DNA of 64,000 nucleotides from an uncultured Eubacteriales bacterium (GTDB lineage Bacteria; Bacillota; Clostridia; Lachnospirales; Lachnospiraceae). The position numbers and the translations under genes are program-made. The notes under the pieces were generated by a model. It was not told the DNA's origin. It was given only the letters and a program-made list of their open reading frames with translations, and ran no database searches. The stretch is taken from positions 1-64,000 of the forward strand of contig OMZA01000002.1 in NCBI GenBank assembly GCA_900315425.1. The letters are read 5' to 3'. Each line of letters opens with the position of its first letter. Position 1 is the stretch's first letter. Below, one piece after another: positions 26,601 through 35,484 of this stretch.

Positions 26601-27905
26601 ATGAATATGTATGATGTAATTCTAAAAAAGAGAAATGGCGGAGAGTTGTCAACAAATGAGATAAATTATGTGGTCGAAGGCTACGTTAAAGGAGAAATAC
26701 CTGACTATCAGATGTCGGCCTTTTTAATGGCAGTATATTTTCAAAAGATGAATAAAAGGGAAACGGTTGATTTGACCATGGCCATGGCTCATAGTGGGGC
26801 AATGTTAGATTTATCAAATATAAATGGTGTTACAGTTGACAAACACAGTACAGGAGGTGTTGGTGATAAGACCACTCTTGTAGTAGGGCCGATGATTACA
26901 GCAGCAGGTGGTAAACTTGCAAAAATGTCTGGAAGAGGTTTGGGACATACAGGAGGAACTATTGATAAACTTGAAAGTATACCTGGATTTAAAACTGATC
27001 TTAGTATAGAAGAGTTTATTGATAATGTTAATAAATATGGTATGGCAGTGGCTGGACAGACTAGTAATTTAGATCCGGCAGATAAGATGATATATGCGCT
27101 TAGAGATGTTACAGCTACTGTAGATAGTACTGCATTGATTGCCAGTAGTATTATGAGTAAAAAACTTGCATCCGGTACAGAGAAAATAGTATTAGATATA
27201 AAGACTGGCAGCGGTGCCTTTATGAAGACGGAAAAAGAGGCAAGGGAACTAGCTGAACTTATGGTAGGCATTGGAAAAGATGCTGGAAGAAAAACTGTGG
27301 CAGTCATTAGTAAAATGGATCAGCCTTTAGGAAGAGCAGTGGGAAATTCTCTAGAGGTAAAGGAGGCTATCGAAAGTCTTAAAGGAAATGGACCTGATGA
27401 TTTAATGGAATTATGTTATACATTAGGTGCCAATATGTTAGTAATGGCTGGAATATCGAAATATATTGCGGAAGCTAAAGATAGATTAGAAATGACTATT
27501 AGGGATGGTTCTGCTTTGGAAATATTTAGAAGTGTGGTGAAAGCCCAGGGAGGAGACACCGGAGTTATAAATGATTATTCCGTTTTAGGAGAAGCAGCCG
27601 AGATATATCAAGTGAAAGCCAAAAAAAGTGGATATGTCAGTAAGATAAATGCCAAGGAAATAGGTATGTGTTCGATGCTCTTAGGAGGTGGACGAAAAGA
27701 AAAAAATGATAATATTGATTTTGTAGTAGGCATTTATATATTAAAGAAAATCGGTGATTATGTAGAAGAAAACGATGTGATAGCTGAAATACACAGTGAA
27801 TCAAAAGAATCTGCTAAAGCTATAGAAGATAGAATTCTTGCTAGTTACGAATTTTCCGCAGAAAAAATTGAAAGAGGTAGTGTAATAATTGATACCATTG
27901 TTTGA
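26601..27905 (+). CDS. pdp: Pyrimidine-nucleoside phosphorylase
   Basis: Encodes 434 residues. It phosphorolyses uridine, thymidine and deoxyuridine to base plus pentose-1-phosphate, which DeoB then isomerises. Visible hallmarks: DYQMSAFLMAVYF, the phosphate-binding KHSTGGVGDKTTL, SGRGLGHTGGTIDKLESIPG, and the C-terminal domain with MLLGGGRKEKND. ATG at 26601 has GGGAGGT seven bases before it. Confidence 0.95.
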   Translation: MNMYDVILKKRNGGELSTNEINYVVEGYVKGEIPDYQMSAFLMAVYFQKMNKRETVDLTMAMAHSGAMLDLSNINGVTVDKHSTGGVGDKTTLVVGPMITAAGGKLAKMSGRGLGHTGGTIDKLESIPGFKTDLSIEEFIDNVNKYGMAVAGQTSNLDPADKMIYALRDVTATVDSTALIASSIMSKKLASGTEKIVLDIKTGSGAFMKTEKEARELAELMVGIGKDAGRKTVAVISKMDQPLGRAVGNSLEVKEAIESLKGNGPDDLMELCYTLGANMLVMAGISKYIAEAKDRLEMTIRDGSALEIFRSVVKAQGGDTGVINDYSVLGEAAEIYQVKAKKSGYVSKINAKEIGMCSMLLGGGRKEKNDNIDFVVGIYILKKIGDYVEENDVIAEIHSESKESAKAIEDRILASYEFSAEKIERGSVIIDTIV

Positions 27906-27989
27906 AAAAAATGTGAAAGAGTAGAAAAAGAAAAAATGCTATGATAAAATATCCATGTTTTGTATAAAAATTATGCGGAGGCATGTAAT

Positions 27990-30098
27990 ATGTTTAAACA
28001 GGTTAAAAAAAGTAAAGACCAAAAAGAAAAAAATGAAATGCAAAATGAAGAGTCAAAAAATGTTGAGTATAAAGGAATTAAGAAATATTTCAAAAATAAA
28101 ATATATGTAAAGAATATAGTTTCATTTATTTTGATTCCTATATTACTTAATCTCATGATTGAGATATTCAACAGAACATCTGTTATAGAAGGAATAAAGT
28201 ATGTATTTTTGCAACCATTGAGATTTTTAATTACCTCTATGATAATCATGGCAGTTTTTTCTGTAGCATTAGTATTTAAAAGAAGAGTATTTTGGTTTTC
28301 GTTAGTCGGAAGTATATTTTTTATAATGGGTCTTATAAATTGTATTGTTCAGAATATGAGAGTAAGTCCCTTTAATCCATCAGATATAGCAGTTTTAGAT
28401 TCGGCTATAACATTGTTGGATAAATATGTAGGAAAAAGCAATACTATATTTTTTGTAATAGGATTTGTAGCGGTTGCAATAATATTGGTAGTGATGTTCG
28501 TTAAAGGACCAAAAGTTCAATACAAATTTAATATATGGAAGAATCTATCAATTTCACTTATGGTTATTATTGTTACATTTGTTATATTAAAAACTTCTAT
28601 AATGGTGGGATTATTTGATACACAGTTTACCAATCTAACAACTGCATATAGAGAATATGGTTTTGTATATTCATTTGGTATAGGTATGATTGAGAAAGGT
28701 GTTAAAAAACCAGATGATTATTCAGAAGAGAAGATAGAAGAGTTAACGGGTAACAAAAATGGAGATGATTTTGAAGTAGAACTAACAGAAGCTACAAGTA
28801 CTCCAAACATAATTTTTTTACAGTTGGAATCATTCTTTGATATAAAAAATGCTGAGAAATTAGAGTTTAATCAGAATCCAATACCATATTTTAATGAATT
28901 ACAAGAGAATTATTCATCAGGTTATTTAGATGTATTTAATGTAGGCTATGGAACATGTAATACAGAATTTGAAATCATGACAAGCATGAACCTTAATGAC
29001 TTTGGACCTGGAGAGATTCCATACAAAACATTGCTTACTGATACATGTGTAGAAAGTATTGCATATAACCTTAAGGATTATGGATATTCAACTCACGTAG
29101 TTCATAACAATGATGGAACATTTTATCATAGAAATGCAGTATTTAGTCACTTAGGATATGATACATTTACCCCTGTGGAGTACATGGATATAAGTGAGGA
29201 TCAATATACAGAAACAGGTTGGGTTAAGGATGAATGCCTAACAGAAGAAATTATTAATACCTTAAAGAGTACATCTAAGCAGGATTATATTTATACAATT
29301 TCGGTACAGGGACATGGAAACTATCCAACTGAAAAAGTGCTTGATAATCCTGTAATAAAACTTACTGGTGGTGAAGAGGACGAAGGTAGAAAAAATGCCA
29401 TTGAATATTATGCCAATCAAATATATGAAATGGATTTGTTTATAAAAGAACTTACACAAGCCCTAGAAGATTATGGTGAAGATACAATATTGGTTATGTA
29501 TGGAGATCATTTACCAGGTTTGGGATTCTCTGAAAAGGACCTTGTAAATAAAAACTTATATCAAACGGAGTATGTAATTTGGGATAATATGGGGCTTGAA
29601 AAAGATGATAAAGAATTAGAAACATTTCAGCTTGCTCCAACGATTTTAGGTAAGTTAAATATGAATTCAGGAGTTATTAACAGATTCCATCAGAGTTATC
29701 TTAAAGATGAAGTTGGAATTGATAATGAGTATTTAAGTGGTCTTCAGGCGTTGGAATATGATACTATATACGGTGACAAGATTGCATATGGTGGTTCTAG
29801 TCCATATACTGTAACTAAAATGCAGATGGGAATAAAGGAAATTGAGATAACTAATGTTAAACAGGTTAAAGTAGATGGAGAGGAATACGTCGAGATTAAC
29901 GGTAAGAATTTTACAAAATTTAGCAAGGTATATGTTAACGGTAAGTTGTATGATACAGAGTATGTAGACACAAAGACATTGAGAATTAAGTATGAGGATA
30001 TTGAAAGCCTGGATTCTTTTGTTGTTAGTCAGTGTGTAGAAAGCAGCGGTTATGTACTTAGTTCCACAAAAGAATACTTGTATTATGGTGATAATTAG
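27990..30098 (+). CDS. LtaS-like membrane sulfatase (phosphoglycerol transferase family) with C-terminal extension
   Basis: Encodes 702 residues. A charged N-terminal tail is followed by about five membrane helices (about 45-210) and an extracytoplasmic sulfatase domain. Catalytic elements: NIIFLQLESF (metal Glu near 277), the nucleophile Thr in GYGTCNTEFE (near 321), and MYGDHLPG (near 504). The family polymerises or transfers glycerol phosphate from phosphatidylglycerol, as in lipoteichoic acid synthesis. The last 90 residues (about 613-702, EIEITNVKQV...NGKNFTKFSKVYVNG) look like an IPT/TIG immunoglobulin-like domain, not usual in LtaS. ATG at 27990 has GGAGG eight bases upstream. Confidence 0.85.
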   Translation: MFKQVKKSKDQKEKNEMQNEESKNVEYKGIKKYFKNKIYVKNIVSFILIPILLNLMIEIFNRTSVIEGIKYVFLQPLRFLITSMIIMAVFSVALVFKRRVFWFSLVGSIFFIMGLINCIVQNMRVSPFNPSDIAVLDSAITLLDKYVGKSNTIFFVIGFVAVAIILVVMFVKGPKVQYKFNIWKNLSISLMVIIVTFVILKTSIMVGLFDTQFTNLTTAYREYGFVYSFGIGMIEKGVKKPDDYSEEKIEELTGNKNGDDFEVELTEATSTPNIIFLQLESFFDIKNAEKLEFNQNPIPYFNELQENYSSGYLDVFNVGYGTCNTEFEIMTSMNLNDFGPGEIPYKTLLTDTCVESIAYNLKDYGYSTHVVHNNDGTFYHRNAVFSHLGYDTFTPVEYMDISEDQYTETGWVKDECLTEEIINTLKSTSKQDYIYTISVQGHGNYPTEKVLDNPVIKLTGGEEDEGRKNAIEYYANQIYEMDLFIKELTQALEDYGEDTILVMYGDHLPGLGFSEKDLVNKNLYQTEYVIWDNMGLEKDDKELETFQLAPTILGKLNMNSGVINRFHQSYLKDEVGIDNEYLSGLQALEYDTIYGDKIAYGGSSPYTVTKMQMGIKEIEITNVKQVKVDGEEYVEINGKNFTKFSKVYVNGKLYDTEYVDTKTLRIKYEDIESLDSFVVSQCVESSGYVLSSTKEYLYYGDN

Positions 30099-30128
30099 TA
30101 GTAATAGAAATGTTTAGGAAGAGATAAA

Positions 30129-30866
30129 ATGGATTTAAAATTTAACTTAGAGGTGTTTCAAGGCCCTTTAGACCTGCTGTTACATCTCATAGAAAAGAAT
30201 AAAATTAATATTTATGACATACCTATTGCAGTAATAACTGATCAATATATGGAATATGTAGAACAGATGGATAAACAAGATTTAAACATTGTAAGTGAAT
30301 TTCTTGTTATGGCAGCTACATTATTAGATATTAAGGCAAAAATGCTTCTTCCTAAAAACGAAGAGATAGAGGATGAGGAAGATCCAAGAGCAGAACTTGT
30401 AGCCAGACTCTTAGAGTTTAAACGTTATAAATATATGGCTCAAGAGTTAAAGGATAAATCAATTGATGCAGGAAAAGCTTTCTATCATAAGGAGGATATT
30501 CCACCGGAAGTTAAGAAATATGAGCCACCTGTGGAGTTGGATAAATTATTAGCAGATGTTACTTTAGCTAAGTTAAGTGAGATATTTAAAGAAGTTCTAA
30601 AGAGACAAGAAGAAAAAATCGATCCTATTAGAAGTAATTTCAAAACTATTGAAAAAGAAGAAATTAGTTTGGAAGATAAGATGGAATATGTTGAAAAATA
30701 TGTAGTGAAAAATAAACACTGCAGTTTCAGAAAAATGTTGGGAAAACAGGCTGGAAAGATGCAGATAATTGTTACATTTCTTGCTATTCTTGAACTTATG
30801 AAAATAGGTAAAATAAATATAGTACAGCATAATATTTTTGATGAAATATTAATTGATGCTGTGTAA
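30129..30866 (+). CDS. scpA: Segregation and condensation protein A
   Basis: Encodes 245 residues. ScpA is the kleisin that bridges the SMC heads and binds ScpB in the chromosome-condensing complex. The N-terminal hallmark FQGPLDLLLHLIEKNKINIYDIPI and the C-terminal winged helix (FLAILELMKIGKINIVQ) are present. It starts 30 bases after the LtaS-like gene and is followed by scpB after 15 bases. Confidence 0.95.
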   Translation: MDLKFNLEVFQGPLDLLLHLIEKNKINIYDIPIAVITDQYMEYVEQMDKQDLNIVSEFLVMAATLLDIKAKMLLPKNEEIEDEEDPRAELVARLLEFKRYKYMAQELKDKSIDAGKAFYHKEDIPPEVKKYEPPVELDKLLADVTLAKLSEIFKEVLKRQEEKIDPIRSNFKTIEKEEISLEDKMEYVEKYVVKNKHCSFRKMLGKQAGKMQIIVTFLAILELMKIGKINIVQHNIFDEILIDAV

Positions 30867-30881
30867 TGATAGGAACTAAAA

Positions 30882-31478
30882 ATGAATAATAATGAAATAA
30901 CAACAAACGAAGTAAATGAGAAAGCCGTGATAGAAGCTGTTTTGTTTACTATGGGAGAATCAGTAGAGATAGACAAACTAGCCTTGGCGATTGGAAAGGA
31001 CAAGAAATACACCCGTAAGGTAATTGATGAACTATCATTGGAATATGAAAGTGATGACAGAGGCATCAAGATAGTAAAATTGGAAGATTCATATCAAATG
31101 TGTACCAAAAAAGAGATGTATGAAAGTCTTATAAAAGTTGCATCAGCTCCTAAAAAAAGAAATATAACGGATGTAATGTTGGAGACTTTGTCTATTATTG
31201 CGTATAAACAACCGGTTACTAAAACGGAAATTGAGAATATCAGAGGAGTTAAAAGTGATCATTCCGTCAATAAACTGGTGGAATATGACTTAGTTTGCGA
31301 GGTGGGAAGACTAGATGCACCTGGCAGACCAATTCTATTTGGGACTACAGAAGAGTTCTTGAGACAGTTTGGTTTAGACAGTATTGAGAGTCTTCCAAGT
31401 ATGGATCCGGATAAGTATGAAGAGTTTAGAGAAGAGGCTGAAGAGGAAATTGATGAGAAAATTTCCACAAAACAATAA
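30882..31478 (+). CDS. scpB: Segregation and condensation protein B
   Basis: Encodes 198 residues. ScpB dimers bind ScpA in the SMC-ScpAB complex. Tandem winged helices: AVIEAVLFTMGESVEIDKLA, and LETLSIIAYKQPVTKTEIENIRG with GRLDAPGRPILFGTTEEFLRQFGL. The C-terminal tail is acidic. Confidence 0.95.
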   Translation: MNNNEITTNEVNEKAVIEAVLFTMGESVEIDKLALAIGKDKKYTRKVIDELSLEYESDDRGIKIVKLEDSYQMCTKKEMYESLIKVASAPKKRNITDVMLETLSIIAYKQPVTKTEIENIRGVKSDHSVNKLVEYDLVCEVGRLDAPGRPILFGTTEEFLRQFGLDSIESLPSMDPDKYEEFREEAEEEIDEKISTKQ

Positions 31479-31530
31479 CGAAATTTGAAGGATTTATATA
31501 TAAAAAATTCACAAAAGATATTTTTAATGA

Positions 31531-31577
31531 AAAAGGATATTTTTTATGCAAAATGCACAAAAAATGTCCTTTTTTTA
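31531..31577 (+). terminator. Terminator after scpB
   Basis: AAAAGGATATTTTTT (31531-31545) pairs with AAAAAATGTCCTTTT with one G-U pair, ending in a T run. Confidence 0.75.
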
Positions 31578-31589
31578 TGTGGGAAAATA

Positions 31590-31618
31590 TTGACAATGGT
31601 ATTTCCCAATGATATACT
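31590..31618 (+). promoter_or_regulatory. Promoter of the sugar ABC transporter operon
   Basis: TTGACA (31590-31595), 17 bases, TATACT (31613-31618): near-consensus. Confidence 0.8.
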
Positions 31619-31678
31619 TACAAAGAACAGCGAGAATATTAGGGGTCAAATTGTCTAATTTTACCAATTCCCTGAGTA

Positions 31679-31688
31679 TTTCGCGAAA
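31679..31688. promoter_or_regulatory. Palindrome, possible LacI-family operator
   Basis: TTTCGCGAAA is a perfect 10-base palindrome with a central CG, about 60 bases downstream of the -10 element and 50 before the binding-protein gene. LacI/MalR-type regulators favour such sites; the regulator is not in the window. Confidence 0.4.
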
Positions 31689-31738
31689 AAAATAATTATT
31701 ATATAGAACAATAAGTTCGGAAAGGCAGAGAGAAAAAA

Positions 31739-33049
31739 ATGAGAAAAAGAATTTTGGCAAGTGTCTTGGTTCTTACAATGGCTGCATCAGCATTAACAGG
31801 ATGTACTAGACATAGTTCTAGCACAAGAGAATATACTGATTTCGAAGCAAAAGATATTAAGTTTGAGACAAACCTTGACCTAACAAACGACAACATTACA
31901 TTAACAGTTTGGGAGTCAAAGGAAGGACCTGATACATTTATTAAGGAGGCTGGAAAGAAGTTTACAGAATTATATCCTAACATTAAGATTAAATATGTTA
32001 ACGTTGAGTCAACAGATGCTAACTCAAAGATAGCACTTGATGGACCAGCTGGTACAGGCGCTGACCTTTTCGCATGTGCACATAATAATATTGGTGTTAT
32101 GGCAGCTTCAAGCTCAATTGAGCCAGTACCAGAGTCAGAGTATGACGTTATTGAAAAATCATGTACAGCATCTGCTTTACAGGGTGCTACACTTACAGAA
32201 TCAGACGGAACATCAACACTTTATGGTTACCCAGTATCTGTTGAGACATATGCATTGTTCTACAACAAGGATTTAATCTCTAAAGAAGAGATTCCTACAA
32301 CAATGGAAGATATGGTTGCATATATCGAGAAGTATCAGAAGGATAACGGTGGAGAACAGGCATTCCTTTTTGATGCTGGTAATGCATACTATAGTGTAAT
32401 GTTCACATCAACACCAGACATTCATCTTTATGGTGAGACAGGATCAGATGTAACAAATACTTACATGAACTCAGCTGATTCAGTTAAGCAGATGAACGAT
32501 TTTGTTAATCTTGCAAAAGTTATTAACATGAACACAGGTGATATCGATTACAAACATAATGATTCATTATTTGCTGCTGGAACATTACCAATGGACGTAT
32601 CAGGAGCTTGGAACATCAACGTATTTGAAGAGTCTGGAATTAATTTCGGAATCACAGCTATTCCTTCATTAACAGGTTCTGATCAGCCACCTACAAACTT
32701 CATGGGTGTTAGATGTATGTTCGTTTCATCATACTCAGAGCACAAGAACGAAGCAGCAGCATTTGCTGAATTCCTTATGACACCAGAGATGCAGCAGTTA
32801 AGATGTGAAATTACATCTACAATGCCTGCTAGAGATGATGTATTAGAAAACGTAAACAATGAAAAGATCAAAGAGTATCTTGAGGGATTAAATGAGCAGA
32901 TTCAGTACTCATATCCAATGCCTAACATGGCTAGTGCAAGTTTATTCTGGTCAGCATTTGGATCAGCTTACTCTAATATCTGGAATGATTCATCAACAGA
33001 TGTACAGAAAGAGCTTGACACAGCTAACAAGTCTGCAACAAAGAACTAA
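31739..33049 (+). CDS. Sugar ABC transporter substrate-binding lipoprotein (MalE-like)
   Basis: Encodes 436 residues. A lipoprotein signal peptide ends in ALTGC (Cys22 lipidated). The mature part is a family 1 (maltose/oligosaccharide type) solute-binding protein: NITLTVWESKEGPDTFIKEAGKKF, GTGADLFACAHNNIG, YGYPVSVETYALFYNKDL, and a C-terminal stretch ending MPNMASASLFWSAFGSAY. The substrate is likely a malto- or other oligosaccharide. The codon use is more biased (many CCA, GCA, ACA) than neighbours, as for a highly expressed gene. Permease genes follow after an intercistronic hairpin. Confidence 0.9.
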   Translation: MRKRILASVLVLTMAASALTGCTRHSSSTREYTDFEAKDIKFETNLDLTNDNITLTVWESKEGPDTFIKEAGKKFTELYPNIKIKYVNVESTDANSKIALDGPAGTGADLFACAHNNIGVMAASSSIEPVPESEYDVIEKSCTASALQGATLTESDGTSTLYGYPVSVETYALFYNKDLISKEEIPTTMEDMVAYIEKYQKDNGGEQAFLFDAGNAYYSVMFTSTPDIHLYGETGSDVTNTYMNSADSVKQMNDFVNLAKVINMNTGDIDYKHNDSLFAAGTLPMDVSGAWNINVFEESGINFGITAIPSLTGSDQPPTNFMGVRCMFVSSYSEHKNEAAAFAEFLMTPEMQQLRCEITSTMPARDDVLENVNNEKIKEYLEGLNEQIQYSYPMPNMASASLFWSAFGSAYSNIWNDSSTDVQKELDTANKSATKN

Positions 33050-33086
33050 TAATAGTTCAAATGTAAAATTATTTATTATGAAACAA

Positions 33087-33113
33087 AGAGCCATAGCTTA
33101 TGGCTATGGCTCT
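33087..33113 (+). promoter_or_regulatory. Intercistronic stem-loop between binding protein and permease genes
   Basis: AGAGCCATAG pairs perfectly with CTATGGCTCT around a seven-base loop. It is not followed by a T run. Such hairpins commonly protect the binding-protein mRNA and lower permease expression. Confidence 0.7.
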
Positions 33114-33141
33114 CAAATATTTAAAGAAAGACGGTGATAAT

Positions 33142-34458
33142 ATGGATTTGTCCCTTAATACAGACGGATCTTCAAGAAAAAAAGTATTACTGGCTTCATG
33201 TATTTTTATGGGCCTTGCTCATATCTTATATTTGAAGCGTTATATCCAAGGTGTACTTTATGCTTTAATTGAGATTTTATTCTTCTTTTTATCTGGTAGA
33301 TTATTAAATCAGATTAAGGGAATGGTTTTCCTCTCAACAGGTTATAAGAGCCTTGCAACATTCCGTTTGATTGACGGTCTTTTAGCTTTAAGCATTGTAG
33401 CTTTATTTATTATTATGTATGTAATGTCAGTAAAAGGTGCAATTGCAGGCTATGAGGAATTTTGTATTGATGGTCGTACACTTAGTATGCACGAATCATT
33501 AAAGGGTATCGGTGGTAGAGCGTTCCCATTCATTGGTCTTACTCCAATGGTAGTATTAGTTGTATTCTTCGTTATCGTACCACTTATATTCTCAATTGTA
33601 ACAGGTTTCACAAGTTGGAGTCTTCCAGATCACATGCCAGGTGCATATAAGACAAGTATTGACTGGGTTGGATTTAAAAATTACAAAGACATGTTCTTTG
33701 GTGGTGACAAGCAGTGGACTTCTTCATTTGGTAGTATAGCTATTTGGACAATCGTATGGGGCTTCTGCTCAACATTTACATGTTATTTTGGTGGTACAGT
33801 TTTAGCTGCTTTCCTTTATGGAGCTAAATTAAAATCTACACCAGTATTTAGAGCAATCCTTATTTTGCCATATGCTATCCCAGCAATCCTTACAGTATCT
33901 GTATGGAAGAATCTTTTGAACCAGAGTTATGGTGCTATTAACCGTACATTGGTTGAATTGAATATTATCGATGCTAGTAGCAAAATACCATGGTTAAATG
34001 ATGATAAATTGGCTAAGGTAGTCTGTATATTAGTTAACATGTGGGTTGGTGTACCATACTTCATGTTACTTATCACAGGACAGATGACAGCTATTTCTCA
34101 GGATGTATATGAAGCAGCTAAAATTGACGGTGCTAATGGTGCCCAGACATTTATGTATATCACATTACCATTGGTATTATATCAAACAGTACCACTTATC
34201 ATTATGTCATTTACACATAATATAAATAACTTTGGTGCTATTTACTTCTTAACAGGAGGTAATCCACAGACACCTAGTTCAACAGTTACAGGTTCAGGTG
34301 CTACGGATATCTTGGTAACATGGATTTATAAGCTGACCATGAATAATATGTTCTACAACAAAGCGGCAGTACTTGCTATGTTGGTATTTATTGTTCTTGC
34401 TCCGTTTGCTATATTTAACTTCATGAATACTAAATCGTTTAAGGAGGGTGAATTATAA
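33142..34458 (+). CDS. Sugar ABC transporter permease (MalF-like)
   Basis: Encodes 438 residues. The MetI-like permease core has the EAA motif EAAKIDGANGAQTFMYITLP, which contacts the ATPase. As in other Firmicute MalF proteins, extra N-terminal membrane helices (about 15-125) precede the core. ATG at 33142 is chosen over ATG at 33100, which lies within the hairpin. The stop shares one base with the next start. Confidence 0.9.
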   Translation: MDLSLNTDGSSRKKVLLASCIFMGLAHILYLKRYIQGVLYALIEILFFFLSGRLLNQIKGMVFLSTGYKSLATFRLIDGLLALSIVALFIIMYVMSVKGAIAGYEEFCIDGRTLSMHESLKGIGGRAFPFIGLTPMVVLVVFFVIVPLIFSIVTGFTSWSLPDHMPGAYKTSIDWVGFKNYKDMFFGGDKQWTSSFGSIAIWTIVWGFCSTFTCYFGGTVLAAFLYGAKLKSTPVFRAILILPYAIPAILTVSVWKNLLNQSYGAINRTLVELNIIDASSKIPWLNDDKLAKVVCILVNMWVGVPYFMLLITGQMTAISQDVYEAAKIDGANGAQTFMYITLPLVLYQTVPLIIMSFTHNINNFGAIYFLTGGNPQTPSSTVTGSGATDILVTWIYKLTMNNMFYNKAAVLAMLVFIVLAPFAIFNFMNTKSFKEGEL

Positions 34459-35312
34459 TGGAAACAAATGTAAAAGGTGGAAATACAAAGAAACTTGTGT
34501 TCAAGATCTTCGTTGTAGTTATTCTTACAATTTGTTGCTTTGCAGTTCTCTATCCTATTGTTTACACAATTAGTACAGCGTTCTCTCCTAAAGCGACTGA
34601 TGCAGCATCAAGTATTGTTCCATTTGCTGATGGTTTTTCAACACTTCAGTTTGAAAAATTATTCTTTGAGAATGATTATCTTAAATGGGTGTTAAATTCA
34701 TTTATTGTTGCTATTTGTACATCATTATTTACATTAATGATTTGTTCGTTATCAGCATATGTATTTTCAAGATTTAAGTTTGCATTTCGTAAGACAATGA
34801 TGATTTCAATGTTAATCTTACAGGTATTCCCTTCATTCGTAGGAATGATTGCTATCTATGTTATCTGTAACAGATTTAACTTAATGGATAATCTTTTTGG
34901 TCTTGTGCTTATTTACACAGCTGGTAACATTCCATACAATACATGGTTAGTAAAGAGTTACTTAGATACAATTCCAAAGGCTCTTGATGAAGCTGCAAGA
35001 ATTGACGGTGCTGGACACTTTAGAATATTCTTTACAGTAATTATGCCAATCGCTAGACCAATCATGGTATTCTTAATGATTACATCATTTACAGGACCAT
35101 GGATGGACTATATTTATCCAAAGATGATCTTATCTTCTTCAGAGAAGATGACACTTGCAGTTGGTATTATGAAATTTATCGAAGATACACAGAACAGATT
35201 CACATTGTTTGCAGCTGGTGCATTACTTGTATCAGTACCATTCGTTATCTTCTTCGTTCTTGGTCAGAAGTCAATGACAACTGGTCTTGGAGCTGCAGCT
35301 GTAAAGGGTTAA
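34458..35312 (+). CDS. Sugar ABC transporter permease (MalG-like)
   Basis: Encodes 284 residues with six predicted membrane helices and the EAA motif EAARIDGAGHFRIFFTVIMPIARP. It pairs with the MalF-like protein. No ATPase gene follows; a shared MsmK/UgpC-type ATPase elsewhere in the genome would be needed. Confidence 0.92.
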   Translation: METNVKGGNTKKLVFKIFVVVILTICCFAVLYPIVYTISTAFSPKATDAASSIVPFADGFSTLQFEKLFFENDYLKWVLNSFIVAICTSLFTLMICSLSAYVFSRFKFAFRKTMMISMLILQVFPSFVGMIAIYVICNRFNLMDNLFGLVLIYTAGNIPYNTWLVKSYLDTIPKALDEAARIDGAGHFRIFFTVIMPIARPIMVFLMITSFTGPWMDYIYPKMILSSSEKMTLAVGIMKFIEDTQNRFTLFAAGALLVSVPFVIFFVLGQKSMTTGLGAAAVKG

Positions 35313-35340
35313 TTACAGTTTAAATTATGAATTAATAATG

Positions 35341-35378
35341 GATCTACCAAAGCGAAAGCTAAGGTAGATCTATTTTTT
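35341..35378 (+). terminator. Terminator of the sugar transporter operon
   Basis: GATCTACC pairs with GGTAGATC, enclosing an AGC-GAAA-GCT mini-stem with a GNRA loop; T run at about 35372-35378. Confidence 0.9.
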
Positions 35379-35484
35379 TGTTATAATAAAAAACTATATT
35401 GGGTCAAAGCTATTTTTTATTTTATTATTTTGGATATATGTAATATAATGTTATGGTAATTTATGTGTGTGAGAGGAATTAAGT

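Noticed and set aside
26789-27307. 172-codon minus-strand open frame within pdp
   Set aside because: Shadow of pdp codon bias; no family resemblance and no ribosome site.
30485-31069. 194-codon minus-strand open frame across scpA/scpB
   Set aside because: Covers two well-supported genes; low-complexity Ser/Ile/Phe-rich peptide.
33100-33141. Upstream ATG for the MalF-like permease
   Set aside because: It lies inside the intercistronic hairpin and adds non-family residues; ATG 33142 is the better start.
35379-35484. Possible SAM riboswitch or T-box before metF
   Set aside because: The gap is about 100 A/T-rich bases with no conserved riboswitch elements or terminator.
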